A stretch of DNA of 64,000 nucleotides, taken from NCBI RefSeq assembly GCF_932294415.1, contig NC_065535.1, positions 13,406,782-13,470,781 of the forward strand. Direction: 5' to 3'. Source of the stretch: Quercus robur (Eukaryota > Streptophyta > Magnoliopsida > Fagales > Fagaceae). Made by a program: the position numbers and the translations under genes. Below the pieces are notes generated by a model. It was not told the origin of the DNA. It made no database searches and saw only the letters and a list, made by a program, of their open reading frames with translations. This document shows positions 24,501-35,399 of the stretch, in pieces; position 1 is the stretch's first letter; the number at the start of each line of letters is the position of its first letter.

Positions 24501-25896
24501 GCTATCAGCGATCCATATTGCTAACTAAACCCAAAGTAGAATAGCCTACACACTTCCCAGCACCACAGACATTCAGAATCTCCAGAATTAATTGATAGTG
24601 GCGTTGATTTAGGATACATTTTTAGAAAATTTTAATTAGAGAAGAAAAAAGCAACAGTTTTTTTTTTTTTTTTTTAATAACTTTTTTATATTTGTTATAA
24701 AAATAGTATCAAAACTTTCCTGAAGTAGGGCGTTAACAAGGACCTATTTTTTATTGAAAAATGTTAATGAATGTCTTATGGGCATTAGTTTATGAACTAT
24801 TTTTAAAAACATTATATGAAAAAATGACTAATAATATGGTTTATTAACAATTGCCCTAAGGCCACCGATTTATAACATTTTGGATAAATTTGCAAATTAC
24901 ACCACTAAAGTTTGGGATTATTTGGATTTGTTTCAGAATTTGAATTTTACCTCTAAAGTTTGGGTTGTTTGGATTTTAAATCCTAACATTTCAAAATTTG
25001 TATTTTACCCCTAATTAAGGGTGTTTGGATTTTAATCCCTAAAATTTGGGGTGTAAAATCTAAATACCCTCAAAATTAAGGAGTAAAATTCAAATTCTGA
25101 ACCTTCATAATATAAAATCCAAACACCAATTTGAGGAGTAAAATCCAAATTCTAAACATCAGATGTAAAATCTAAATACCCCCAAACTTCAAGAATAAAA
25201 TTTAAATTCTAAAATTTCCGGATATAAAATCCAATCATTCCAACTTTTATGACGTAGTTTGCAATATTAAACATTTTTTATTATTATTAGTTCTCCCGTT
25301 TTTTTGCTGAAATTATTAGTTCTCCCGTTAAAAGATATCAGAATAAAAGAATTCTCTCTTCAATACAGAATATTCGCCCACGTCATGAATTTATGACAAA
25401 GACTTCTCTTTTACTTTACTTTTGCAGCTGAATCAAGTTCCCATTTATTGAAGCACATTGAACATTCATCCAAATTCCAGAAAATAAATAATTATGTATC
25501 ATCTGTACTAGTTATCAATATATGAAATTGAAAAAACCAAAAGGCAATCTAATTCAGAGAAAGAAAAAAAAAAAAACGAAGAATTGAGAGAGAGAGAGAG
25601 AAATTAGATACTGACGGTAATGGGAGGAGGTGAACGACGAGCCAAGTGTGAGAGCCAAAGTAGTGAAGAGCTTTTTTGAGTGGTGGCCATGAGTCCCTAC
25701 TATCGGGGCAGACTGGATCATAGAACGCTTCGATTATGATTGTGTCCGAGTTGACCTGGTGGTTCTTGTAAACGAACCCATCAGTCCTCGCAGGTGGTAA
25801 GGTTTGTGCGCCAACGTTGACAACGTAGAATACCAAGAACATGAAAAAAGATAAAGCCGATGGCAATAGCACAGTCTTGTGATTGTGGCTCTCCAT
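21516..25896 (-). CDS. Secreted thioredoxin/DsbA-fold protein (4 exons)
   Basis: Exons on the minus strand: 25896-25616, 23160-23058, 22168-22007, 21671-21516. GT-AG borders (first donor GTCAGT) and a continuous frame give 234 codons with the stop, 233 aa. Residues 1-31 form a signal peptide (hydrophobic LSFFMFLVFYVV, then NVGAQ). The thioredoxin-fold core has IIIEAFYDPVCPDSRDSWP, with a single-Cys CPDS motif at residue 63 where classical enzymes have CxxC, and a cis-Pro loop VYGTPFF (Pro about 193). Other family blocks are YHDNAFVASRALHIVN and SGFNDTKTDLKTR. It matches the uncharacterised plant family At1g76020/At1g20225. Substrate unknown; a secretory-pathway location is inferred. Intron 1 is 2.46 kb and holds a foldback repeat. 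Confidence 0.93.
24880..25272. mobile_element. Foldback MITE-like repeat in intron 1 of the thioredoxin-fold gene
   Basis: Starts aaatttgcaaattacaccac and ends with the near-reverse complement gtagtttgcaatatt. The inside alternates phrases like 'taaagtttgggxxxtttggattt' and their reverse complements, so the whole unit can fold on itself. Same family as 43868-44272. Confidence 0.65.
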
Positions 25897-26054
25897 TGTT
25901 TTCCTTTTTGTGGTCTTTGCTGTTCTGGGTGTTCCTTAGTACTGTCGGATATAACTAATGACTCAGACCTGTATGTCTACGTTTGTACATTTGTATATTA
26001 AAAAACAGATGTCTACCTTATTTGTATATTTAAAAAAATGTCTACATTCGATGA
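25897..26054 (-). promoter_or_regulatory. Upstream region of the thioredoxin-fold gene
   Basis: About 160 bases between the ATG and the tandem repeat at 26055. I see no clear TATA box. The 5' UTR and start site cannot be placed from sequence. Confidence 0.3.
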
Positions 26055-26321
26055 ACTATATTTAGCTATGCTTGGATTTTTTTTTTTTTTTTTTCCTTAT
26101 TATTTTCCAAAATAAGTACATTTTGATTTTTTTTTTAATCCTTTAAATAGATTGAACAGAAAATTTGTTCAACCAACTTTTTGTTTCAAATGACTATATT
26201 TAGCTATGCTTGGATTTTTTTTTTCCTTATTATTTTCCAAAATAAGTACATTTTGATTTTTTTTAATCCTTTAAATAGATTGAACAGAAAATTTGTTCAA
26301 CCAACTTTTTGTTTCAAATGA
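26055..26321. repeat. Tandem duplication of about 138 bp
   Basis: The unit beginning actatatttagctatgcttg at 26055 recurs at 26193. The copies are nearly identical and differ mainly in the length of two T-runs. It lies in the upstream flank of the thioredoxin-fold gene. Confidence 0.9.
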
Positions 26322-26379
26322 TTGTAATTGTGGACCATCTATCTGTACTGTTCACAGCTATCGATATGTACCGAGCTTA

Positions 26380-26960
26380 GGACACGTTTATTAAAACGGA
26401 CCCTTTCTGCCCTGCTTACTAACCGGGCACTTAGCTCGTCCCTTAGATGGGCTTGGCCCAAGCTCACAGCTTGACCGAACATCTCCTATTATGTCGAGAT
26501 CAATAAATAATGCATTAGGGGAATCCGCCAGCCGAGTACCAATTGGCGCTTGGTACAAGTTCCAAGAAAGTCATGCCAATTACAAACAACGGGTCTCATC
26601 TGGTCAATAATATAACTTAGAAGGACCCACCAACATGGGAAACACTCTCTTCTCATCATGACAATCCCACTAAGGGAAGCCTATAAATAAAGATCGATGG
26701 GTGAGAGAGAAGGGGTTGGAAAAATTGGGAAAGAGAAACACGAGAGTAGAGAGGATAAATACTTTACGAGAAGAAAGAGGTCAAGTCCAGATTTCATAAA
26801 AAAGGGGGCAAATACACTGTGATGTTCTCGGGATGTGTAGGGATTTGAGAAATGAAGCAAGATAAAGGAAAACATTCATATGTTTCCTATATAAACTACA
26901 TCGCCATCTTTGAGGCCTCCCATTGTCAGATATTCTTAACCCATAATACAAGTTAATAGG
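26380..26960 (+). other. LTR-like or promoter-like remnant
   Basis: More GC-rich than its surroundings, with a TATA-like cctataaataaag at about 26680 followed by an A/G-rich leader, as in plant gypsy LTRs. I could not find TG...CA ends, a partner LTR or a target duplication, so identity is uncertain. Confidence 0.35.
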
Positions 26961-27028
26961 GAGGGGGGGTTTCAACCCAAAACCTTCGTTCCATCTGATT
27001 GAGCCACCACAGTAACTAAAATACAAAT

Positions 27029-27228
27029 AATTAGTTAGAGGACAAAACTTAAATACAGTACCTTAGGTGTTGTTCCTTAAGTTCGTCTCTTAAGATTTAG
27101 TCATGTGACTACCTAAATAAAAAATACACTTCCAACCAATGAGAAAAAATCCACACATGGTAGAATCTTAATAGAGGAACTTAAAAAATAGCATCTAAGT
27201 ACTGTACCTAAGTCTTGCCCTTAGTTAG
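27029..27228. mobile_element. MITE with about 35-bp inverted ends
   Basis: Left end ttagttagaggacaaaactt and right end (read in reverse complement: taactaagggcaagacttag) match over about 35 bases, including the internal TACAGTAC. Length about 200. No open frame. Confidence 0.7.
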
Positions 27229-28492
27229 AACATTCGCATAAGATTGGGCGAAATTAGGATTTTATGAATGGGGGCCAAAATTATAACAAATGCAAAATTG
27301 AACTAATATAATTAAGTCATGCAAGAAATATGAAGAGTTTAGGGGGCTAACCATATTTATTTTGTAAAGTTTAAGTAAAATTTTAGGGGTAAAAGTCTAA
27401 TATTTCAGAAGTTTGGGGGGCCAACTAAATATATTTTGAAAATTTTTCAAAACATTAGGGGTAATTTTATAATATTTGAGAAGTTTGGCCCCCCCTACTT
27501 GTCTGAGTATTCTACCATTGCATAAGAACCAACTTTTTTTTTTCTTTCTATTTTACATTCTCATTTTTCAAAATACCTCATATAAAATTATCTATTTTAT
27601 ATTATATTTCATTGAAATATCAATTTTTTTAATTGTTTCTCTTTTTTCACATACGACAATTACCATTCACTCTCTTCTTTCATCATCAAGATACGTAAAT
27701 AAATAATAATAAAAAAATGCAAAATAAATAGTGTCATTGTAAATTTATATTGTTACTGTAGCAATAATGTATTTTTACACAATTTTATATAGCTTGATTT
27801 GAGTAAATTTTGGGGTTGCTTGACTAAAATGTGATGAGAATGCTCTTAAATCTCACATAATTCATTAGAGGAAAAAAATGCCCTTTGACTCGTTTTCCAA
27901 TTCCTAGTTTCCACTATAGGTGTTCATAAAAAAATTTAAAAAAAAAATATAGTTCTCATTATTTTTATTAGAGAAAAGCTAAAGGATACCCTAAAAGCAT
28001 TAGTTTATAAAATATTTTTATTATGAAGAAAAAAAATTATTTTTTTGACAGTTTTTTATACTTCTCATAAAAGTGGTATCAAAACGTTCTTAAAATTGTT
28101 CATTAACAAATGTTCTAAGTACGCCCATTAATCGAACCCCATAACATAAATGAATAACCGAGTAATAGGGTATCTTACATAGAAATGCTTGTATCTTTCA
28201 AGGATGGAGGCTCTTCAAAACAAAGAGGGTCATAGCATGTATCTACTCTGTAACTATCCATATAACATAAATGAACATAGCCCTTAAACTAAAACAATTT
28301 CGTAAATTTAAAAATTAATTAACGAGTAAAAACATTACAAACCTGGGGCTAATTTGAAACATGGTATAAACTTTAGGCCATTTTATGTAAATTCCCTTAA
28401 ATGATTGAATCATTGCCTTTTTGTTACAAGTAGGATCTATATGTGATGTTGAGAATTTTAGTATTAATTATTTTTTTATATAGAAATTATTA
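27229..28492. other. Intergenic, no gene
   Basis: AT-rich. 27240-27490 contains three similar phrases (agtttagggggctaa, agtttggggggccaa, agtttggccccccc) suggesting an old diverged repeat. Nothing else is recognised. Confidence 0.4.
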
Positions 28493-28699
28493 GGCAAAAA
28501 CACCATTAATTATTTTTGTTACAAGTAGGTCTTTACATTTTAGTAATAATCAATTTGGTTTTTGTTATTTTCAACTTGCAATCAATTTGATCCTTATCAT
28601 TAACTTACTAACAAAAAATACCTACGTGGTAAATGGTGTGCACTGTTGGCATGTCTAACGTTGACATGTCTAAATTTTAACCGCCACATGAGTGCTCAA

Positions 28700-28740
28700 A
28701 AAAAAAAAAAAAAAAAAAAAAAAAACCACGTCTACATTTT
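28700..28740. repeat. A-run and TTTA repeat
   Basis: A run of about 27 A ends at about 28725, shortly followed by (TTTA)n at 28741-28760. Low-complexity sequence inside the Pack-MULE. Confidence 0.8.
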
Positions 28741-29039
28741 CTTTATTTATTTATTTATTTTTTCTGTTTACCATTTCTTTCTTTCCTCTTTTTTATGGTA
28801 ACCAAACAGATTTTTATTTTCTCAAATTTCTTTTTTACTTTCTTGTACTTTCCTGGTAACCAAACATTATACCTTGCGATTAGGTTCACCAACACTAGAC
28901 CCAGTTCCACCGTCATTGATTCCAAAAAACCAACACCTCAACAGTTCAGCACCACCACTAACTCGAATCCACCACTACTAAACCATATTCACCACTAAAA
29001 AGCAAAATCATCAAGGTTAAAAACAACAATCCCATTACC

Positions 29040-30200
29040 TTACAAGAAATCTGTAAGGTTGAATTTTATCAATCATCTTGTTAGCTTTATTCTGTACCAA
29101 ATTTACTTGTATTTTAGCAATTAGTAACCCTGTATTTAGGTGGGAATCATGTAAGGGTAGTGAGTGAGAGAGTGTGAAGAAATGCTCAAGATTGTGCAAG
29201 GATGCAGAGACTCGCGGGTGGACTCGCGGGTGACTCGCGACTGGTAAGCCGCCAAAGTTGGCACACGTGTGGAGCATGCAGAGAAGCTGAAGAGTCATGC
29301 CAGCTGTTGCACTACAGGACAAAAGTCCCAGGCTGGCCAGGCCGTTAGCTCGCGGCTTGAACTTGCGACTCAGCCCAGTCGTGAGGCCAAGTCGCTAGAC
29401 CACCCTGTTTGGGAAAAACTGACTTTTCACATTCCTTCTCACCCTACTATATATAGACCCTTATACCCACGATATTCAGAGAGCTTCCAGAGAGAATTTT
29501 GAGAGAAACCTTAGAGAAAAACAAGATTGATTCATCCATAATCTTCACATAGAGACTCTTCAAATTCCTCTACTTTCTTCCTTTCCATTGTCAAATCCTT
29601 GAGAGGTACATTACCAAAACCTTTTCTCACCATACTCATATCTGTGAGAAGGCCATTTGGTGTTTGGGAAGCAGTTAATAAGGGACCAATTTCATATTGG
29701 TTGATGCTATAGTCAAGTAGCAGAATCCGGTAAGCTAAAGAAGAAATAAGTTCGGCGTAACCTTGTTGGAGTAGGAGTTTGGAGGGCTTAGGTACATTGG
29801 GTAGATTAGGCTTGAAGGGTCTTCTGCTGTTCATGTATCCCAACTACATTCTTTAGTGGATTGTTTACTGCTTGGAGGGCGGCGGAAAGGTTTTACGCCG
29901 AGGGCTTCGGTTTCCTCTTCGATAACACATCGTGTGTTGTCCTTGTATTTGCATTTCTCTTCCCTTAATCTTTTCCATTTAATTTTTGCTATGGATGTGA
30001 TTTTATTTGGTTTAGATTGTTTATCAATTCTGTTTTAAGTTTATGTTCATATTTAGCACATTAATTGTTTGACATTAAGCTTGAATTGGTAATTTGTAAA
30101 TTGGGGGTCTAAACATTCATAGTGTTTTATACACTAATTGAACTTTCAAAATCCAATAAATTTAAAAGCAAATCCCAAGCAAATGTCATTCCAGTTTCTT
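29040..30200 (+). other. LTR-like block inside the Pack-MULE
   Basis: Contains repeated CTCGCGG/ACTCGCG phrases (29210-29240, 29350-29400), then a TATA box (CTATATATAGACC about 29446-29458) and an A/G-rich leader (gagagcttccagagagaatt), a layout common in plant LTRs. Candidate edges are tgtaaggttg at 29051 and gtctaaaca at about 30116. No partner or 5-bp duplication was found, so a solo LTR is only a suggestion. Confidence 0.4.
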
Positions 30201-30283
30201 ATATGAAAAATATTTGTTGAATTCCATGTCATTCATTGAAACCCACAAGTGCTTGGCACCTGAAATCGTCAAAGGTGAAGGGT

Positions 30284-30442
30284 GTGGTAGTGATTCCTTT
30301 CAAGGGAGCAACAGAGATTAAACAACATCTCTTCTTCGAAGGCATAAACTGGGCTGTGATTCGTTGTGTTAGCCCATCGGAGATTCTAAAGCCGAGAGAG
30401 AGATCTGCTAGTGAGGAAGAAAAAAATATGAAAGAGAAATGA
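30284..30442 (+). pseudogene. Captured C-terminal fragment of an AGC-family protein kinase (D6PK-like)
   Basis: The plus-strand reading [17 protein letters not shown] followed by [15 protein letters not shown] matches the end of plant AGCVIII kinases of the D6PK/PINOID group, where the block is [11 protein letters not shown], (V/I)NWALIR and PPEIPKP. Only this 3' exon piece is present; the catalytic lobes are absent. It sits between the MULE's inverted ends, which is how Pack-MULEs carry host gene fragments. The frame runs on to a stop at 30440-30442. No evidence that it is expressed. Confidence 0.72.
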
Positions 30443-30473
30443 AAAAACAGGAGAGAAGGCAAGAAAAAATTAT

Positions 30474-31787
30474 GGGATAATTACACTTTACCCACCTGTG
30501 GTTAAAATCTAATTTGACTTGCCTACCTGTGGTTTCAATTTTGATACTTTACCCACATGTGATTCCCTCTGTTACTAATCTGTAACCCACCTTTCCTTCA
30601 GCCGTTACTCTAACACATAATATGTCAAAAACAAAAGCCCAAACAGATCAAAACACTCCTCACTCAAATCTTGAACATGAGAATATACCAAAAAATCTGA
30701 AGAACATAATATGACTTGCGCTTTATCTTTTCCTATTTGTCTCTTGAGTTGGCTCACTAGAGCAAGCCCAGGCGTTTGTTCTTTTCTTTATATTTGTATA
30801 TTTGTATACAGTTACTCTTTTAAATTAATATAGTTCTGTCTATTATCTCAAAAAAAAAAAAAATTGAACCCAGAATTTTTGAACATAAACCCAAACCAAA
30901 AACTAAACCCAAAAATCTTGAAGATTAACCAAAAATTAAACCCATAAATTTTGAACATAACTCACAACCATTGCAACCAAAGATTAAAACCAAATCAAAC
31001 ACACCACAAATTTCTTTTTCAATCTTTTGTTTGGATTCATAGGCTTGAGATTTGAGAATGTTCTTATGATCCCCACTATCGAACCCGTCAAACGACATCG
31101 GCATCATCACGGACGACGACGTCGTCTGGGAATTGGAGCTTAGTGCCTTAACGTAAATGCTGTTGTTGTTGTTGTTTTTGGGGGGTTTTACAATCGGATG
31201 AGAATGTGAAGGTCAAGGAAGATGGGTCCTCTGATTGGGGCTCTTGGGCGTTGGCAATGGAAGTGAAGAGACGAGTTTGGACTTGGGATTGGGATGAGAA
31301 TGTTGTGAAAAATTTTGGGTTTCTTTTGATGGAGTTTAAGGTTTTGATAATCAATGAATTCACCATTGAATTGGGATTTTGTTTTCTGTGCTCTAGGTTT
31401 TGCTAGAAATGTGTTTGGGGTTTTGACTATTTTTACTTCCAAAAACCACTTTTGAATTTGCAGAGGAATTTTGCTCTTGGAAAAGCTTTGGGCTGGTCAG
31501 TCAGCTCAGGGTTTGGGCCTCTGTTGGATATTGTTTTTGGGTTTAACTTCCTGTAATTTTTCAGATTTTTGGGTATGTTCTTCATGTTCAAGATTTGAGT
31601 AAGAGTGTTTTGATCTGTTTAGGCTTTTGTTTTTGATATATTATGTGTTAGAGTAACGATTGAAGGAGAGATGGGTTACGGATTAGTAACAGAGAGAATC
31701 ACAGGTGGGTAAAGTGTCAAAATTGAAACCATGGGTAGGTAAGTCAAATTAGAGGCAAACCACACGTGGGTAAAGTGTAATTATCCC
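30474..31787. mobile_element. Second MULE nested in the Pack-MULE
   Basis: Starts GGGATAATTACACTTTACCC and ends with its reverse complement (GGGTAAAGTGTAATTATCCC). Inverted arms run about 185 bases (30474-30660 and 31605-31787). Flanked by the exact 9-bp repeat AAAAATTAT at 30465-30473 and 31788-31796. Length 1,314. No transposase. The centre holds coding-like sequence on the minus strand (31366-31148) and an A-run at 30849-30861. Confidence 0.85.
31148..31366 (-). pseudogene. Possible captured host gene fragment in the nested MULE
   Basis: An open minus-strand frame of 72 codons starts MVNSLIIKTLNSIKRNPKFF and is rich in Ser, Arg and Lys with few acids for its first 40 residues, like a mitochondrial or plastid targeting sequence. 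It then becomes Ser/Pro/Gln-rich and ends in a CAA/CAG run. I do not recognise the protein. A second open frame follows downstream (31110-30925, containing FDGFDSGDHKNILKSQAYES). Together they may be exons of one captured gene. Could also be chance. Confidence 0.4.
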
Positions 31788-32166
31788 AAAAATTATAAGA
31801 ATAATTAAGAAAGTGAGGGATTCTTTGGTGTGAGATGAAGATGAAAAAAAGAGCAAATTTGCGTTGATTTTTTGGTTAGTAAGAAAGGGCTGTAGAGATT
31901 AAAAGGAAAATGTGAATGTATTGATTTTCACCTTTCGACACGTAAGCATTTTCCGTTAGTGAGTTAACAGTAGGGACCAATTAGATTGCAAGTTAAAAAT
32001 AACAGAGATCAAATTGACTATTTTCAAAATGTAGGGATCAAACTAACTGTGACCCAAAAATATAGGGATCAAAATTATATTTTCACCAAATTATTATCGA
32101 ATACCACATTTCAAGTTATTTGAGCACCCATAAATATCCATTTATATTATCAATCAAAACTAGTAA

Positions 32167-32337
32167 TTTTTTTTTTACAAGATAAAAATTATGCTCTAAC
32201 CCAATCTAAGTGTATATATGTGTGAAGCTCCCTCCTGAAGACTTGAATCCTAGTCCTTGCCCCCACTCCCCCCACACCACACACCTCACAAACACTTATA
32301 CTTGAAAAGTGACCATCACGCCAAGGGTACGTGTGGT
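32167..32337 (-). mobile_element. tRNA-derived SINE
   Basis: On the minus strand it reads GGCGTGATGGTCAC (box A-like), then GGATTCAAGTC (box B-like) about 60 bases on, and ends in an A-run after TTATCTTGT. Flanked by the 10-bp repeat AAACTAGTAA at 32157-32166 and 32338-32347. Related copy at 63289-63452. Length about 171. Confidence 0.82.
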
Positions 32338-32482
32338 AAACTAGTAACCTTTAATAGTCCCTGAAAGTTTCATAAACTTTTGGTACATTATAAAATGTCA
32401 AGACTTATTTCTTATTCTCCAAACCAAAAATTTATGTTAACACAACCTAAGCATGTATGTATTGATTGACTTAGTGATCTTA

Positions 32483-32921
32483 TCTATATCTATATAATAA
32501 TAATAATAGGTGAGAATGAGAGAAACTCAAATTATAATTCTAAATTAGAGTTTCAATTTTGCGCCACGAGTTCTAAATTATTTATTTTTAAAGAATTTTA
32601 TTTCTTAATTTTGGAATTAAATGTGGGACCACATCATAAATATTAATCCAATTGAGTTATTAAGTACAAAAACCAAAGAGTTTAGAATAATTGAATCGTA
32701 AAAAAAAAAAAAAAAAAATTGCTTCACAATAATTAAAAAAAAAAAACATGGACAATTTACATTTTAGACCAAATAATATCCTTACAATTTTTTTTTAAAG
32801 AGTTAACCAAATATAAAAATGACTATCAATAATATTTAAATTATATATATAGAAATTATATTATGTATCTTATTGTATATCTTTAAGTGTATTTATGCAT
32901 ATGCATGAGTTTACAAGCTAG
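32483..32921 (+). mobile_element. Helitron-like unit 1 of a tandem pair
   Basis: Begins TCTATATCTATATAATAATA after an A and ends ...GTTTACAAGCTAG before a T, with the palindrome ATGCATATGCAT shortly before the CTAG. TC start, CTAG end and A/T insertion are Helitron traits. Length 439. No helicase. Confidence 0.6.
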
Positions 32922-33136
32922 TCTATATATTTATATATATAATAATAGGTGAAATTGAGAGAAACTCAAATTAGAATTCCAAATTAGAGTTCCAATTTTG
33001 CGCCATGTGTCCTAAATTATTTATTTTTGAAGAGTTTTATTTCTTAATTTTAAAATGAAATGTGAGACTATATCATAAATATTCATTCAAGTGAGTTATT
33101 AAGTACAAAAATCAAAGAATCTAGAATAAATGAATC

Positions 33137-33188
<52 letters not shown>

Positions 33189-33396
33189 GCTTCACAATAT
33201 ATATATATATATATATATAAAGAAGACAATTTACATTTTATACCTAATAATAGCCTTATAAATTTTTTTAAAGAGTTAACAAAATATAAAAATGACTATC
33301 AATAGTATTTAAATTATATATATATAGGAATTATATTATGCTTCTTATTGTATATCTTTAAGTGTATTCATGCATATGAATGGGGTTACAAGCTAG
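32922..33396 (+). mobile_element. Helitron-like unit 2 of a tandem pair
   Basis: Starts immediately after unit 1 and repeats it at roughly 90% identity, ending GGTTACAAGCTAG before T. An A-run of about 48 (33139-33186) and a (TA)n run (33198-33218) expand it to 475 bases. Confidence 0.6.
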
Positions 33397-33399
33397 TAG

Positions 33400-34205
33400 T
33401 TAATAAAAGTTAGATCTTTGGAATGTGGAAGGTCACGATTCTTTTTTTTTTTTTTTAAAGATCTTTAAATGGCTATTGAAATTTGCAAGGAGTGAATGTC
33501 ATTTCTATAAATAAGTCTTATAAATGACTTGCAAGCTTTATATGTCTCTGCTCAGGGCCGGCTTCACTACATAAGCAAATGAGGCGGTCGCCTAAGGCCC
33601 CAAGTTGAAAAAAGGCCCCCAAATTTTAATCAATAAAGTCATTTTTTTTTATATTGTAATAATATTAATTAAGTCCAAATATTAGCTTATAATTAAAATA
33701 ATATTTTTTTATCAAATTAAAAAGCAATAAAAAAAGAGGGAGAAAAATGCTACATCTACAACATGGTTTTAATTGGTGAGCAAAAAAGTTATTTTAGTGA
33801 TGAGTTCAAATTAGAACCAATAACTTAATACTTTGGATTTGTAATGAAAATGTTGTGAATGTAACGCTTTTCACACCAAAAAATAAAAATAAAATAGCAA
33901 TACACAAAGAATTTTACAACATTTTTTACAATAGTTGAATTGACAAACTTTTACTAGTTTTTGTTTACGTCTACCACTAACTTACCACTACCAACTTACC
34001 ACATCAACAGCTGTAAAAAGTTTTGTCAATTTTTTTGTGTTTATAAATTTTTTGAAGAAAAAAAATTGGTTAATTAGTAATTTTACATCTAAAACAAGAT
34101 AATAGAATTTAAGTAATGTTATTTTTTTCCCCTAAAAAAAGTCATGTTTATTTAAATATATTAAAAACCTCAAATCAATTTTCTCCTAAAGACCCCAAAT
34201 GCTTT
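33400..34205. other. Intergenic upstream of the thioredoxin-fold pseudogene
   Basis: At 33553 CAGGGCCGGC followed by ggtcgcctaaggcccc resembles the terminal sequence of hAT-type elements, but I cannot find the opposite end. 33900-34040 has imperfect inverted ends (acacaaagaattttacaac against gtcaatttttttgtgt), a likely small MITE. No gene. Confidence 0.4.
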
Positions 34206-35399
34206 TTATTGATGGCTTCGCGGACAAACATGGCCGAATTAACTCAGATACTATCGTGATCGACGCGTTCTTGGACCTGGTCTGCCCGTATAGTAGGGAC
34301 TCATGGCCAGCTCTTAAACATGCCGTAGAATACTACAGTCCTCACGTTGGCGTCATGGTCCATCTCTTTCCATTACCGTCAGTAATTTACTCTCACTATG
34401 ATTATTCTCAACTCTCCCATTGGTTTATGAAAATTTGACATTGTAATTCCTAAATCAACATGTAACACACTACTCAAGTCAAATTAGTCTTATCCCACCT
34501 GACAGGATTGACTTTGAAATTTTTGTACTTAGTCTTATCCAAAAATATTATCTAGTTTTGTAGTCGAGGAAAGATTACGATTAATTATTGGTGGATTTTT
34601 TTTTTTTTTTGGGATGAACTTGTTTTTTAGGCTACTGAAATGATTGTGTGTGTGGAAATTGTAGTTACCATGACAATGCATTCGTTGCTTCTCGTTCTTT
34701 ACACATTGTAAATAAACTAAATCCTTCTGTGACGTTCGACTTATTGGAGGGGTTCTTCGAATATCAGGTTAGAATTTCTTTTGTTTATGGCATATACTAT
34801 TCTAATGGAAAAGGGTGAATAGAAAGTTTTGATTTGCCTGGGCCCTGGATAGTTACATTAATGACATATTGACATGGTAAAAATGCACAACTTGGATTTG
34901 AAAAGTTAACTGCAAAATTCACCCTAACAATGTGTTTGGATAAGAGAGGAGTACAAAGAAGGGGATGAGGAGGGTTTGATGAACCTTGTTTTGATTTTCT
35001 TTTTTTAAAATGGAAGCAAGAAAGTTTGAGGGGATTTGGTGGGTATCTTAACCCTCTAAACCCCTCAATTTTAATTCCCTCAAATTAGGGGTAATAGAAT
35101 TGTGAATAAATTTTATTGTATTAAGTGATTTTTTTTTTTGGGGGTAATTAAGGATAAATTTATTGAGAAAAATGAGAAGGGGGAACAAGAAGAACATGCC
35201 CATCAGTGTCAACAAGGGCCCAAAGCGGGATAGAGTTGATGAGTTTGGATCCCCAAGTCATACAAAAAGAGAAAGTATACAATGAACTAATTTTATAAGT
35301 AGACTTATAAGTGTCATATGACAGCCAAAATGGCCCAATACCATGAATTTTTGAAATATTTTGTTAAAAAACACTATTTCGGAACTATATAGGAAATTA

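Larger units (their letters stand above)
28493..32087. mobile_element. Pack-MULE: Mutator-like element with captured kinase fragment and a nested MULE
   Basis: Flanked by an exact 9-bp direct repeat AAATTATTA at 28484-28492 and 32088-32096. The ends are inverted: 28493-28680 matches the reverse complement of about 31925-32087 (shared blocks include attttcaacttgcaatc against gattgcaagttaaaaat, and catttt/aatttga phrases). 9-bp duplications and long inverted ends are typical of Mutator-like elements. No transposase is present. The interior holds an AGC-kinase C-terminal fragment, an LTR-like block (29040-30200) and a separate MULE at 30474-31787. Length 3,595. Confidence 0.82.

Noticed and set aside
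33139..33186. Very long homopolymer runs (A at 33139, T at 36401) as biological signals
   Set aside because: Most likely retrotransposon tails or slippage, and prone to sequencing error.
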